Assembly: GCA_009746045.1 (NCBI GenBank)
Contig: RPFO01000165.1
Span: 6,370,189-6,411,403 of the forward strand
Origin: Mesostigma viride
Lineage: Eukaryota; Streptophyta; Mesostigmatophyceae; Mesostigmatales; Mesostigmataceae
Direction: 5' to 3'
Length of the DNA: 41,215 bases
Position numbers and translations under genes: made by a program. The notes beneath the pieces are model-generated. The model was not told the DNA's origin, searched no databases, and was given only the letters and a program-made list of their open reading frames with translations. The first letter of the stretch is position 1; each line of letters starts with the position of its first letter. Below are positions 1-10,322 of the stretch, piece by piece.

Positions 1-2632
1 AGTACCAGTATTCTGCTACGTATGCAGCTAACAGGAATCTCAAATTCATGTCCTCATGCGGCACTTCAGAGCTGCGCAATTTGGATATCAAACCACGATG
101 GTCCCTCAAGGTGCAAGGTATGATATGCCAGCACCTATCAATAGCCGCAAGTATTCTCCGATACCGTACTGAGCCTGTCATCGCACGTCATCCACACACA
201 CGCTCGCCTCTTCATTCATGGCAGGACAGCCGCGTATAACTTTTCCCCCCTGACCCCCCTTGCCCCCCTGGCACGCGCCGGCCACTCCTCAGTTCCCGGC
301 CCCCTGACGTCCCGCTCCTCATGCTGGGTCCCCCCGGCCGTGTGGGCCCGGCCCTGTCACACACACAGTGTGGCAAGCGCAGTTACACACATACCACACC
401 CTGTGGGGCCATGAAATGATTTGCATGTAACAATCCATGACCAGTTGATATGGCCCTAATGTTCATACTGATTGCACAAAAGTTGTCTAAGAGCCCAAGG
501 ATGGCCATCACTGCATCCGCCACGAAAGCTTTTGCTACGCCGAAGCTTTAATATTGCACCCACAGTTGCGCCCGCACCATGATGCGGAGAGAGCGCTCTG
601 TGGCCTGCCCACTTAGGGTGCCAGTGAGAGAAGCTAGTGAGAGAGAGCGCACTAGGGCGCTCTCCCTCCTCATTGTGTGCAGGGGTTAAAGATTCCTTCA
701 TTGGTACCCACGTGACGCAGTCTACGTGATAATGAATCAATTTATTAAGGGTGGCCATGTTTCGCTGTCCTACGGTCCATCTCATATAGGCTGCATGTTG
801 AGTGCTGTCACATGGGGCTTGCGTGTACCCTGGTATGGTATTGAGCACCACCTACTGCTCCAGGGCATCCACAACTACCTACGAGGATGACGGGTGCCAA
901 CTCATCAGGACTCGCCAACTTCAGACGACCGGACGCGGGCCCCGGGCTTGGTTCGTATGGCTCATCACGCTCCTGCTAGCGCCAACCGGGGGGATTCCAC
1001 GCTGACGCGGTGGCTGGCTCAAGCTCCACCCCTTGAACCAGCTGAGGGCAAATACTATTGCGGCTATCCAGTAGAGGATGACCTTGGCCAGCAAGACCCA
1101 TCTGTGGCCGGGTGACGCGCAGGCACAATTGCGCACCATGTCAGTGCGGTTGGCAAGGAAGGAAGCCAAAGGGCATGCAAGTACTCACAAGGTGTATCAT
1201 AGCGCTGCAGCACAGAGCAGAGATCCTCAACAACTGCAGCACAATACCTTGACTGCAATCAGGAGAGTGTCTTGCGTTCAACTCTGTGTGGCAACAATTT
1301 AGTCATCAACGATGTAGTGCGGGCGACCATATCCTGCGGTGAAGTGGCGTGCATAACAGGTCTGGCACAACAGGCAACACAAAGGTGGAAGTTAGCGACT
1401 ATTCAACATCAACAGCAGGGGATCAGCGACATCAGCGAGGGCCATTAGTTAGAGATCTTGCTACAACATCAAGGGCATCATGACAAAGAGCTATACACCG
1501 ATACCCCACACCAGGTATTTATGACTGGGGAAGTGGATGCAGGGAAGAGCTTCCACAGCTGCACACCTGGGTGAGCAGCGCTGCAATGAAAAAAACATGC
1601 CACGTGCGTCACAAAAAGCAGGGTTAAAGCACTTAACCAGGAAAGACCTAAATATGCCAAACATACTTATTCCGGCACAGTCAGTTACTGTTGCTTAAAA
1701 TAAGAAAGCTCTAAAACAAGAAAGTTCTCAAGAACAAGGAAGAATGAGACGGCCAGCCGCAGGACCTCCCCCGAGAAGCCCAAGGCCTACTGGGGGGCAG
1801 GGACCTATATATCAACAGAAGGCCAAATAAGGGACTAGCAAGCAATGTCGAGGACTGACGCGCTTGAGGACACGAAGGTACGTGCCGCCATTACAAAAAG
1901 AAGCTTTCTTGGGAGTAAGAAGCAATGGGACAGCTAGTTAGCGCCCAATAATGTACTAGCAAGCCATGTCGAGGAGTCGAGGGCTACTGTGTTGAAAACA
2001 TGAAGGTACGCGCACAACAGGCATGCATGATTTTCGCAGGCGGGCAACAGCATACCCACTGAGCTGTGCCCCGTAGGGCGACTTTGTCAGACTAAATAAT
2101 AACCTTCTGGTGACTTTTTTCAGCAATACTGCAGACATGGTCAGCAGCCAGCACCTACTGGGTGAGCAGCAGGATGGCCAACGCGGACGCCAGCAGCGCC
2201 GCCATGGCCGCGGTGCCCCCCCGGCGCAGCCCCTCGCTCCCCCCTAGCTCCGCGCCGCCCAGCACGATCGAGCGCCAGCACACATGCGCACGCGCCCAGC
2301 TCCCAAGCAAGAGAGGACAGCTCTGCAACCGCGACCGCACGGTTGGCCAGCGGCTGTGCATGTTGGAAGATGCTGAAGCCACAAGTCATATTCTGGACTT
2401 GAGTAATTACCAACAATTCTTATTCTAATTCAGCTTCCACCCTGCGTGTAGGGGAGGCCTGCGCTGGGTGCCTGGGCTAGCCGGTGTCGTTGGGGTACCC
2501 GGCCGGCTGTCGCTGCCAATGCACAGCATCTTTCTTGGAGGGGGGGTTGCCACCTCGGCTTGTGTGGGTTGTTCGCCGTTCGGGGTGCTCGAAACAGAAA
2601 TCAGGTCCCGTACCTGCGGACTGTGCACACGC

Positions 2633-2763
2633 GGGAGTCGGTTCATCAACGCACAGGGACAGTAGGCTTCCAGGAGGAAAGAGGATGGTCAACAACGGGA
2701 GTCGGTTCATCAACGCACAGGGACAGGAGTAGGCTTCCAAGAGGAAAGAGGGTGGTCAACAAC
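2633..2763. repeat. Minisatellite, about 64-67 bp unit, two copies
   Basis: The unit begins GGGAGTCGGTTCATCAACGC, seen at 2633 and 2697, and ends with a GGTCAACAAC stretch. The same unit is present about four times in the second large repeat (13647-13913), so copy number has changed since the duplication. Confidence 0.85.
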
Positions 2764-3413
2764 TAAAGATATTTAACCGCCCAAACCGAAATGCTATTTC
2801 TGAAACACAGTTCTTATATTCTATCAGTGGCACCCACAAAGCATCCAAGACATGAGTTTAGTAAATATTAAGTGCACACAACCAATGTCTGTGGCCATAC
2901 AAGAAACTACCTCAACCCGCATGCTACAGTGTCCCTTGCCTGAAGCATCCACAGCGTCATGCAAGACATGTGTCAGGCAATGCCGTGGCCATACTAGGTA
3001 CAAAAACCCTCTATGTCTCTGAAAGGACTCACTTCAGCCCTTATCTGTTGGCAAGCGAGGGTTACTCGATAGGCCTGTTTAGGTTGGCATGCCCAGTGGT
3101 GTGCAGCCAAACAATTGAGATGCCCCTGTTACCTGGCCCCATCAATGGTACCAAGTATTGGACCAAGTGAGCATGGTGCTGATCGCGGGGGTGGCACATC
3201 CACATCAGAAACTTGACTTGTTACAGGCACCAGTGCGCACAGCATGCGTTCGTTGGCACATATCTGCTAGACCCTCTCCTTGTTACCTGGTCAATCGTGT
3301 TTGGGCCGAGCACAGGATAGGGTAGGCAGTGGCCACCGTTTTAACAACAAATATCCACTGCCTATTCAATTTCAATAGCAAAACCATCCATAAATAAGGG
3401 GTTGCTTTGCAAA

Positions 3414-4040
3414 GGTGGTGGTGGTGGTGGTGGTGGTGGTAGTGGTGGTGGTGGTGGTGGTGGTGGTGGTGGTGGTGGTGGTGGTGGTGGTGGTGGTGGT
3501 GGTGGTGGTGGTGGTGGTGGTGGTGGTGGTGGTGGTGGTGGTGGTGGTGGTGGTGGTGGTGGTGGTGGTGGTGGTGGTGGTGGTGGTGGTGGTGGTGGTG
3601 GTGGTGGTGGTGGTGGTGGTGGTGGTGGTGGTGGTGGTGGTGGTGGTGGTGGTGGTGGTGGTGGTGGTGGTGGTGGTGGTGGTGGTGGTGGTGGTGGTGG
3701 TGGTGGGTGGTGGGTGGTGGTGGTGGTGGTGGTGGTGGTGGTGGTGGTGGTGGTGGTGTGTGGTGGTGGTGGTGGTGGTGGTGGTGGTGGTGGTGGTGGT
3801 GGTGGTGGTGGTGGTGGTGGTGGTGGTGGTGGTGGTGGTGGTGGTGGTGGTGGTGGTGGTGGTGGTGGTGGTGGTGGTGGTGGTGGTGGTGGTGGTGGTG
3901 GTGGTGGTGGTGGTGGTGGTGGTGGTGGTGGTGGTGGTGGTGGTGGTGGTGGTGGTGGTGGTGGTGGTGGTGGTGGTGGTGGTGGTGGTGGTGGTGGTGG
4001 TGGTGGTGGTGGTGGTGGTGGTGGTGGTGGTGGTGGTGGT
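3414..4040. repeat. (GGT)n triplet array, about 209 units
   Basis: Almost pure GGT for about 627 bases, with an AGT interruption at 3441 and irregular steps near 3703-3720 and 3757. Long open frames read through it in several frames as poly-Gly, poly-Val, poly-His or poly-Thr and are not genes. The matching place in the second large repeat (14382-14688) is a mixed GGT/GGC array. Array lengths in assemblies are often unreliable. Confidence 0.95.
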
Positions 4041-4107
4041 AGCGGCGGTGATAGCTAAGGGCCCCCAAGCAATCCTATTCTCTGCACTATAGTGATGGTC
4101 TAAACCA

Positions 4108-4374
4108 AGGAGGAGGAGGAGGAGGAGGAGGAGGAGGAGGAGGAGGAGGAGGAGGAGGAGGAGGAGGAGGAGGAGGAGGAGGAGGAGGAGGAGGAGGAGG
4201 AGGAGGAGGAGGAGGAGGAGGAGGAGGAGGAGGAGGAGGAGGAGGAGGAGGAGGAGGAGGAGGAGGAGGAGGAGGAGGAGGAGGAGGAGGAGGAGGAGGA
4301 GGAGGAGGAGGAGGAGGAGGAGGAGGAGGAGGAGGAGGAGGAGGAGGAGGAGGAGGAGGAGGAGGAGGAGGAGG
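4108..4374. repeat. (AGG)n triplet array, 89 units
   Basis: Pure AGG repeats, purine only on this strand. The array sits about 70 bases beyond the GGT array. Its counterpart in the second large repeat is nearly three times longer (15101-15866). Confidence 0.95.
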
Positions 4375-4628
4375 AACAAACGGCATGGATAAACTAGTAC
4401 TTCCACTTTAACTAAATAGAGTTATGAAAACAAAAAACCGGCTCGCCAGTCACAACTATACCTGCCGTTGAGCCAAGCAGATAACAACTCCAAATGCAGC
4501 CATGCTGCTGGCGTAGCACTTGCGGACGATTCTCACAAACAGCATCAGCTCCCCTGCTGATATAATAGCGATGATACACCACGCTCATGCCCAGCAGCGT
4601 TATCCCCGTCGCCAGATCTCTCCATCTC

Positions 4629-6143
4629 TGCACACGGAGTGTACTGCTCCCCGAGTAGTCTAGTCTAGGACGGGGCGCTCCAAATGTGTTGAGCGGTGGG
4701 CCGAGGGATGGTGTCCGACTCCTGATTCCATTTCGTGAGGGTACATGCACAATTACGCAGAACCAGCACGCAAAACTAGGCCGATGGAACAGCCATTGCA
4801 GGCCTGAGATCATGAAGAGCTTGAGCGTCCGATGCTTGTCTTTGTAATAGCCGAGTTAACCGACTAGATAAGGTCTATCTGAACCAGCGCGCAGCTGCGA
4901 GCCGGGGCAATCGCAATGGGAATGCCAATGGACATGACGAAATGTGTCCCTAAAACAAAGGTTAGCCTTAGGCGAAAGGACAAAACCTCGAGGGGTAAGT
5001 TGTGTGTCATAAGGACGTCGTCGCTTGCTCAAAGCGTTTCTCTGTAGCGGTCATGCAGGCATGAGGCATTACCGGAAATGACAGTTCAGTTCAATGTATT
5101 CCCACGCCCGGTTATCCCATTTTACGCGGAATCGCTCTTCCAAAGCTAAAGCTAAAGTCAAAGCTAAAGCTTCTGCAAAAACTCTCTAATAAACCAGAAC
5201 CAGAATTGACAGGCCACTGTCATCAAGGGTGCTGGTCAGTAACAATGCAGCACTTCTCTATTTTACTGGGGCAGATTTTAGGTTCATACTGTAGGTGTGC
5301 ACTAGAATAAGTACCTAATCCTAATTCCTAGCCCAAAGGCCCTAAGGCCCTAACAGCGGTGCCCTAACAGGACTACAGCAGAATCTCAAAAGTCGTAGTG
5401 TACTTGGTACCGAGTAAGGCAGTAAGCGGGGCTAGGAAGTAGGAACGGTGGCGTAGCTGCTGGGACGGTCAGGTGTTACAAACGTACCATGCACGGCCCA
5501 GCGACCAGCATGCAGCGAGCAACACTCGCGGACAACCCGCAAGGCCGCAACCATCTTAAACCGCAGCCATGTCAAATCATTTTCACCAGCAATCTTCAGC
5601 AATTGCCATGCCTGATGCCGTGGGCCCGTGGCCACCGGCCCCCACGAAACCTGGATCTTGCAACAGCCGCCCTGACTTCGCCTTCATTGAACAGACGCCC
5701 TGCAAAGGCTGCGACGAGCCGAAGACGGCAGCCCGAAGGCCATGGCTTGGCTTACGTTCGGCGCAGGCAAACGTAACCAGGCCTGCACTACAAGCTGCAT
5801 GGATGTCGACGCCTCCGAACATTGGCATCTCACGAGCTGCTCACGGCGAATTCTCGGTTAGCCACCCTTGGTCAAGAAAGTTTTTAACCAATTACCTGGA
5901 GAAATTCTGCGTCTACCCTTCACAGGAAGTGAGTCCGGGTAGCATGGTCGGAGATACCTCGCCTGTAATCGCAATTCTGCGAGGCGCGCGCAAGCGATTG
6001 GATCTTTTAAGGCCTTTTAAGGCCCCTTGGAAGCAGGAGGAGTTTGTCACCCGACATCGCTTGGCGAATACAATTTGAAGCAAGCAGCGATGCCAAACCT
6101 CTCGTAGCCTCCTTTTCGATTTGGCTGGGGGGCCTCGAGAACA
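4629..6143. other. Host spacer with no supported gene
   Basis: This is the sequence that follows copy 1 of the large repeat and is absent after copy 2, where viral DNA begins. It holds a short AAAGCT-type repeat near 5145-5172. An open frame near 5569-6078 shows no recognisable domain. Upstream exons of the zinc-ribbon gene at 6144 could lie here, but I cannot place splice sites with confidence. Confidence 0.5.
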
Positions 6144-8135
6144 ATGGGACTTCCGGCATGCACAGAATGTTTGAATTGCGCTGCGACGTGCAGCTCACCA
6201 TTTCTCACAGAGCCTCCTCCATTTGGCCGGCGTCCCCATCGGTTTCCTTCTCCCCGCGACGTCCGCACTCCCAGCCATTCAAACGGAAGGTTGGATTGCC
6301 TGGGGCAGCGCCTCTTGTTGCGCCAAGGAACTGGGCTGAGGTCGTTGCCACCACACCCGTCGCCTTTCTACGGGCGACGCAATTCGTTCTCGACGTCCGT
6401 GTCAGGTCGCCGCCAGGTAGCCAAGTTGAAGCCCATCAGCCCACAGTCCCTTCATGGCTCACCCCCCCGCAGCCCTGATGTTTTCGAGCCTGCGCCAAGG
6501 CTGAGGGACAAGTACCCGGGTGTTGCAGCACAGTACCATCCCACGCGCAACCGAGACGAACCAGTATCAGTAGACGGCGTTGGCCCGTTTTCTTCCGCGA
6601 TGCTCTGGTGGAAGTGCGAAGAGGGCCCCGACCATGAGTGGCAGGCCACCGTTGCACATCGGACGAGCGGTGGGACTGGCTGCCCCTGTTGCGCGGGGAG
6701 GCAGCTGTCAGTAACCAACTCCCTCACAGCCAAGTTTCCCCAAATAGCTGCGGAGCTCCACCCGACCAAGAATGGTCCCGGCGTGGATGGATCCAAGATC
6801 CTGGCGGGCACCTACAAGAAGTTCTGGTGGAAGTGCAACAAGGGCCCCGACCATGAGTGGGAGGCCAGCGTCAGTGATCGGACAAGCGGTGGGTCTGGCT
6901 GCCCTTGTTGCGCTGGGAGGCAGCTGTCAGTAACCAACTCCCTCATGGCCAAGTTCCCCCAGATAGCTGCGGAGCTCCACCCAACCAAGAATGGTCCCGG
7001 CATGGATGGATCCAAGATCCTGGCGGGCACCACAGACAAGTTCTGGTGGAAGTGCGACAAGGGCCCCGACCATGAGTGGCAGGCCACCGTTGATTCTCGC
7101 ACAAGCGGTGGGAGAGGCTGCCCCTGTTGCGCCGGACTGCAGCTGTCAGTCACCAACTCCCTCACAACCAAGTTTCCCCAAATAGCTGCCGAGCTCCACC
7201 CCACCAAGAATGGTCCCGGCGTGGATGGATCCGAGATCCTGGCGGGCACCGCAGAGAAGGTCTGGTGGAAGTGCGACAAGGGCCCCGACCATGAGTGGGA
7301 TGCCACCGTTAATGATCGGACAAGTGGTGGGACTGGCTGCTCCTGTTGCGCGGGGAGGCAGCTGTCAGTCACCAACTCCCTCGCAGCCAAGTTCCCCCAA
7401 ATAGCTGCGGAGCTCCACCCAACCAAGAATGGTCCCAAGGTGGATGGATCCAAGATCCTGGCGGGCAGCAACAAGAAGTTCTGGTGGAAGTGCGACAAGG
7501 GCCCCGACCATGAGTGGGATGCCACCGTTAATCATCGGACAAGCGCTGGGAAGGGCTGCCCTTGTTGCGCGGGGAGGCAGCTGTCAGTCACCAACTCCCT
7601 CACAGCCAAGTTCCCCCAAATAGCTGCGGAGCTCCACCCCACCAAGAATGGTCCCGGCGTGGATGGATCCAAGATCCTGGCGGGCACCTGCAAGAAGTTC
7701 TGGTGGAAGTGCGACAAGGGCCCGGACCATGAGTGGCATGCCACCGTTGATTCTCGCACAAGTGGTGGGACTGGCTGCCCGGTCTGCTCGGGCCGTCGGG
7801 CATCCGTCACCAACAACTTGGCCACAAGATACCCAGCAGTCGCCGCGCAGCTCCACCCTACACTGAACGGGGCGGGTGTGGATGCATCCAAGATCCTCCC
7901 GGGCTGCCGTGAGAAGTACTGGTGGGCATGTGCCAAGAGTCCGGACCACGTTTGGCAGGCGTCTCCCAAGAACGGGACAAGCAAAGGGAGCGTCTGCCCA
8001 TATTGCGCGCAACCCGGCCGCAAGCCCAAGTCCTCGGCTGCCACATTTCATGATGCTCCGGCGCAACTCTCCCCGACCAAAGAGGGCCTTGGTGTGAGTG
8101 CCGCCAGCATCGTGGCGGGGAGCAACCAGACTTGA
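6144..8135 (+). CDS. Tandem zinc-ribbon (DUF4379-type) repeat protein
   Basis: The frame encodes 663 residues. From about residue 110 it carries seven tandem units of 73 residues, then a partial eighth. Each unit has a WWKC motif, then GPDHEW, then GCPCC, so the likely zinc ligands are Cys, His, Cys and Cys. A linker of the type SLTAKFPQIAAELHPTKNG joins units. This is the probable zinc-ribbon domain family PF14311 (DUF4379), common as tandem arrays in protists and also in some giant viruses; its molecular role is unknown. The central units repeat exactly every 219 bp, showing recent tandem duplication. The first 100 residues look unlike the rest, so the true 5' end may be an upstream exon. 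The 3' end seems truncated by the 61-bp minisatellite that follows, since degenerate units continue beyond it at 8512-8820. Family call is firm; gene boundaries are not. Confidence 0.85.
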   Translation: MGLPACTECLNCAATCSSPFLTEPPPFGRRPHRFPSPRDVRTPSHSNGRLDCLGQRLLLRQGTGLRSLPPHPSPFYGRRNSFSTSVSGRRQVAKLKPISPQSLHGSPPRSPDVFEPAPRLRDKYPGVAAQYHPTRNRDEPVSVDGVGPFSSAMLWWKCEEGPDHEWQATVAHRTSGGTGCPCCAGRQLSVTNSLTAKFPQIAAELHPTKNGPGVDGSKILAGTYKKFWWKCNKGPDHEWEASVSDRTSGGSGCPCCAGRQLSVTNSLMAKFPQIAAELHPTKNGPGMDGSKILAGTTDKFWWKCDKGPDHEWQATVDSRTSGGRGCPCCAGLQLSVTNSLTTKFPQIAAELHPTKNGPGVDGSEILAGTAEKVWWKCDKGPDHEWDATVNDRTSGGTGCSCCAGRQLSVTNSLAAKFPQIAAELHPTKNGPKVDGSKILAGSNKKFWWKCDKGPDHEWDATVNHRTSAGKGCPCCAGRQLSVTNSLTAKFPQIAAELHPTKNGPGVDGSKILAGTCKKFWWKCDKGPDHEWHATVDSRTSGGTGCPVCSGRRASVTNNLATRYPAVAAQLHPTLNGAGVDASKILPGCREKYWWACAKSPDHVWQASPKNGTSKGSVCPYCAQPGRKPKSSAATFHDAPAQLSPTKEGLGVSAASIVAGSNQT

Positions 8136-8162
8136 TGATTGAAGCATTGGGTTTGTGTTGTG

Positions 8163-8467
8163 GGTGTGGCGGATGCTAGCGTTGGGCCACCACACGCTCC
8201 ACCCCACGTGCCTGACCAAGAGTGGTGTGGCGGATGCTAGCGTTGGGCCACCACACGCTCCACCCCGCGTGCCTGACCAAGAGTGGTGTGGCGGATGCTA
8301 GCGTTGGGCCACCACACGCTCCACCCCGCGTGCCTGACCAAGAGTGGTGTGGCGGATGCTAGCGTTGGGCCACCACACGCTCCACCCCGCGTGCCTGACC
8401 AAGAGTGGTGTGGCGGATGCTAGCGTTGGGCCACCACACGCTCCACCCCGCGTGCCTGACCAAGAGT
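8163..8467. repeat. 61-bp minisatellite, five copies
   Basis: Five near-identical 61-bp units, with GGTGTGGCGGATGCTAGCG recurring every 61 bases. The unit length is not a multiple of three, so growth shifts frame. One frame of the unit reads PDQEW, resembling the PDHEW of the adjacent zinc-ribbon repeats, which suggests it arose from that gene. Confidence 0.9.
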
Positions 8468-8511
8468 GGGCGGGGCATGGATGCCACCTGTACCGGGGTG
8501 GGTGGGGGGTT

Positions 8512-8820
8512 GACGAGGTGTTATGATGGAAGTGCAGCAAGGGCCCCGAGTACAGGAACACCAAGCTTGTAAAGGCAGCTGCAGCAATGCCCAGTGCCCC
8601 TTCAGTGCGGGAGAAACTTGCATATGCCACCACCTCCCTGGTTGCACTCTTCCCCGCTACGCCTACCCAGCTGCACAACGCGAGAAACGAACCGGGACCG
8701 GACCTGGCCTGGCTGCTTGCGACCGGCACGCACAGGGTGAGGTGTGCGTGCGAAAGGGTGCCAGGCCACACGGGGAGGGCCAGCGTGAGGAACCGCGCGG
8801 CAGGGGGGAAAGGGTGGTCG
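8512..8820 (+). pseudogene. Degenerate zinc-ribbon tail of the 6144-8135 gene
   Basis: At 8521 the DNA closely matches the segment encoding the WWKC...KGP motif of the upstream gene, but the codon for the first or second Trp is TGA (8524-8526). In the same frame downstream, motifs resembling the linker follow (SLVALFPATPTQLH, then a CACERVPGH stretch in place of WWKC..GPDHEW). So at least one and probably two more zinc-ribbon units once continued here and are now mutated. The minisatellite at 8163-8467 separates them from the intact part. Confidence 0.6.
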
Positions 8821-9780
8821 GCGCATGCCAGGGGGATGCAGGGGGCCCATGCGTGGAGGGAGAGCAATGCGGCACCTTGGTGGAGGGAAGCCTTAGCTGC
8901 TGGCTCAGTAACATGGGCCGGGAGGGGGATTGAGCATGAAGCTGACTCTGCGCCGTCCGTGACACGTAATGACCCATTGCAGTTTGCTTGCTACTGTGCC
9001 ACTAACTGGTGGCAAGCCTAGTTGGGGTGACCACAGTCCACCGGCACTGGTGTGGCCTGGTTGGTTGGAAAGGTCGTTCAAGCTCTTTTTTGCCTTCAAT
9101 CGGTTTCTGGCCTCCTGCGTGCCGCCCACTTTTTTGGTTGTGACCTGGCATGTTGGGTCTTTGGCTGCAATAATGCATGCAAGGTGCATGTCTCTAGTGA
9201 ATAACGTTTTGGGCGCTGAAACATCGAACTCCTCACCCATACTCCAACATCGCCTGTGCCTCACCATATCCCAGCAATGACCTCTTTCTCTAAGTACTCC
9301 ATCTTTGTTTTTTGTTATTATTATTACTCTTTACTTTATCTTTTTTTGATATTGTTGTTATTATTATTATTTACGTTTTCTTTTCTTTTTTCTTTCTTTT
9401 TCTTTTTTCTTTTTCCCTTTGTAATGTATACTTCTTTTCTTTCCTTTTAGCCCCTTCGTGTATGTGTGTATGCGTTCCCTCTTTTCCTTCTTAGTTTTGG
9501 TTGTTTTTGTTTTTGTTGTGTGTGTGTGTGTATCTGTGTGTGTGTTTTCCCTATAAACCTTTCTTGTTACCCTCTGTCTCCCTCCATGCAGGTCTTCCTA
9601 GAGATAGCCACGCGGCTCCCGCGGCCTTCGCGTCTTTCCTCTCGGACAACTGCCCTACACACACAGATCTCGAATGATTTATCTAGTACCAAATCCGAAA
9701 GGCTTGCATCACTCCCCGGAAAGGAGAACTTTTGCGGATGACTGTAGGTGTCAGTTGGCGATGCCTTAGGATCAGGAGAC

Positions 9781-9842
9781 GTCCGTCCTATAGTCAGCAC
9801 AAAGTTGGTGCGAGAGGTCCCCAGTTCGATTCCGGCCTGGAT
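9781..9842 (+). pseudogene. tRNA-Pro-like relic or tRNA-derived SINE head
   Basis: The stretch TTGGTGCGAGAGGTCCCCAG followed by TTCGATTCC resembles the 3' half of a tRNA-Pro(UGG): anticodon region, variable loop and T-loop B box. The 5' half (TATAGTCAGCACAAAG) is a poor match and cannot form a full cloverleaf with a 7-bp acceptor stem. It may be a dead tRNA or a Pol III-derived SINE fragment. Confidence 0.3.
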
Positions 9843-10229
9843 TCATTTGCAGATCGCGTTTTCCGCGGACCGGCACTGAACGCAAATGGTTTTCACCTTT
9901 GCGGCGTGCCAAATCAGAAACTACCCTACCCGTCCACGGCGTTGGATCGCCATGCGTCCAGGCATAGTTGTCTCACTTAATGTTTTGAATGATCCGTGGA
10001 TGAGTACGTGGGCACCAATTTTCAGAGGAGTGTTTCGAAGGAGTTCCAATCTAACATGCTCTTGTGGCTCCCTGGCATTGCTGCCGCGCGCGAATGAAGT
10101 AATAGCACGTTATCGACAAAGTCCATTGGAAGTCTCGCTGATACGCATAAATATTAAATTTAGAAATTATTAATAAAACGATACCGATTTGGGTCAACAT
10201 ATGTCAGAACAAAGACTCGCAGACTCATG

Positions 10230-10230
<1 letters not shown>

Positions 10231-10280
<50 letters not shown>

Positions 10281-10322
10281 TGTCCTCGTCCATGCCCTCG
10301 TCCTCACCCTCGCCCTCGCCCT
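10231..10322. repeat. (CTCGTC)n hexanucleotide array
   Basis: About fifteen CTCGTC units drifting to CTCGCC at the 3' end. It is translatable in several frames as dipeptide repeats but has no gene context. Confidence 0.9.

Larger units (their letters stand above)
1..4628 (+). repeat. Large direct repeat, copy 1 (left part cut by window)
   Basis: This segment is repeated in the same orientation at 10750-16109. The copies run in parallel from position 1 (pairing with 10750) to 4628 (pairing with 16109). They differ by scattered substitutions, small indels and copy number of internal minisatellites and triplet arrays. I found no protein family in it. The many open frames are short, differ in frame between the copies, or are translations of simple repeats. 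A GC-rich island near 2155-2400 is conserved in both copies, as is a stretch near 4412-4620 that reads on the minus strand. Either could hold an exon, but I cannot show one. Best called a segmental duplication or large dispersed repeat of the host. Confidence 0.85.

Noticed and set aside
894-1302. Small frames present in both host repeat copies (also near 11657-12087)
   Set aside because: The copies differ by indels that shift the frame and no domain is visible, so there is no sign of selection on protein.
3283-4406. Long open frames of poly-His, poly-Thr, poly-Gly, poly-Val, poly-Leu or poly-Pro
   Set aside because: They are translations of GGT and AGG arrays in every frame, with no unique protein sequence at either side.
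6812-8219. Minus-strand frames of 170-237 residues
   Set aside because: Antisense to the 219-bp zinc-ribbon repeats; repetition comes from the plus-strand gene.
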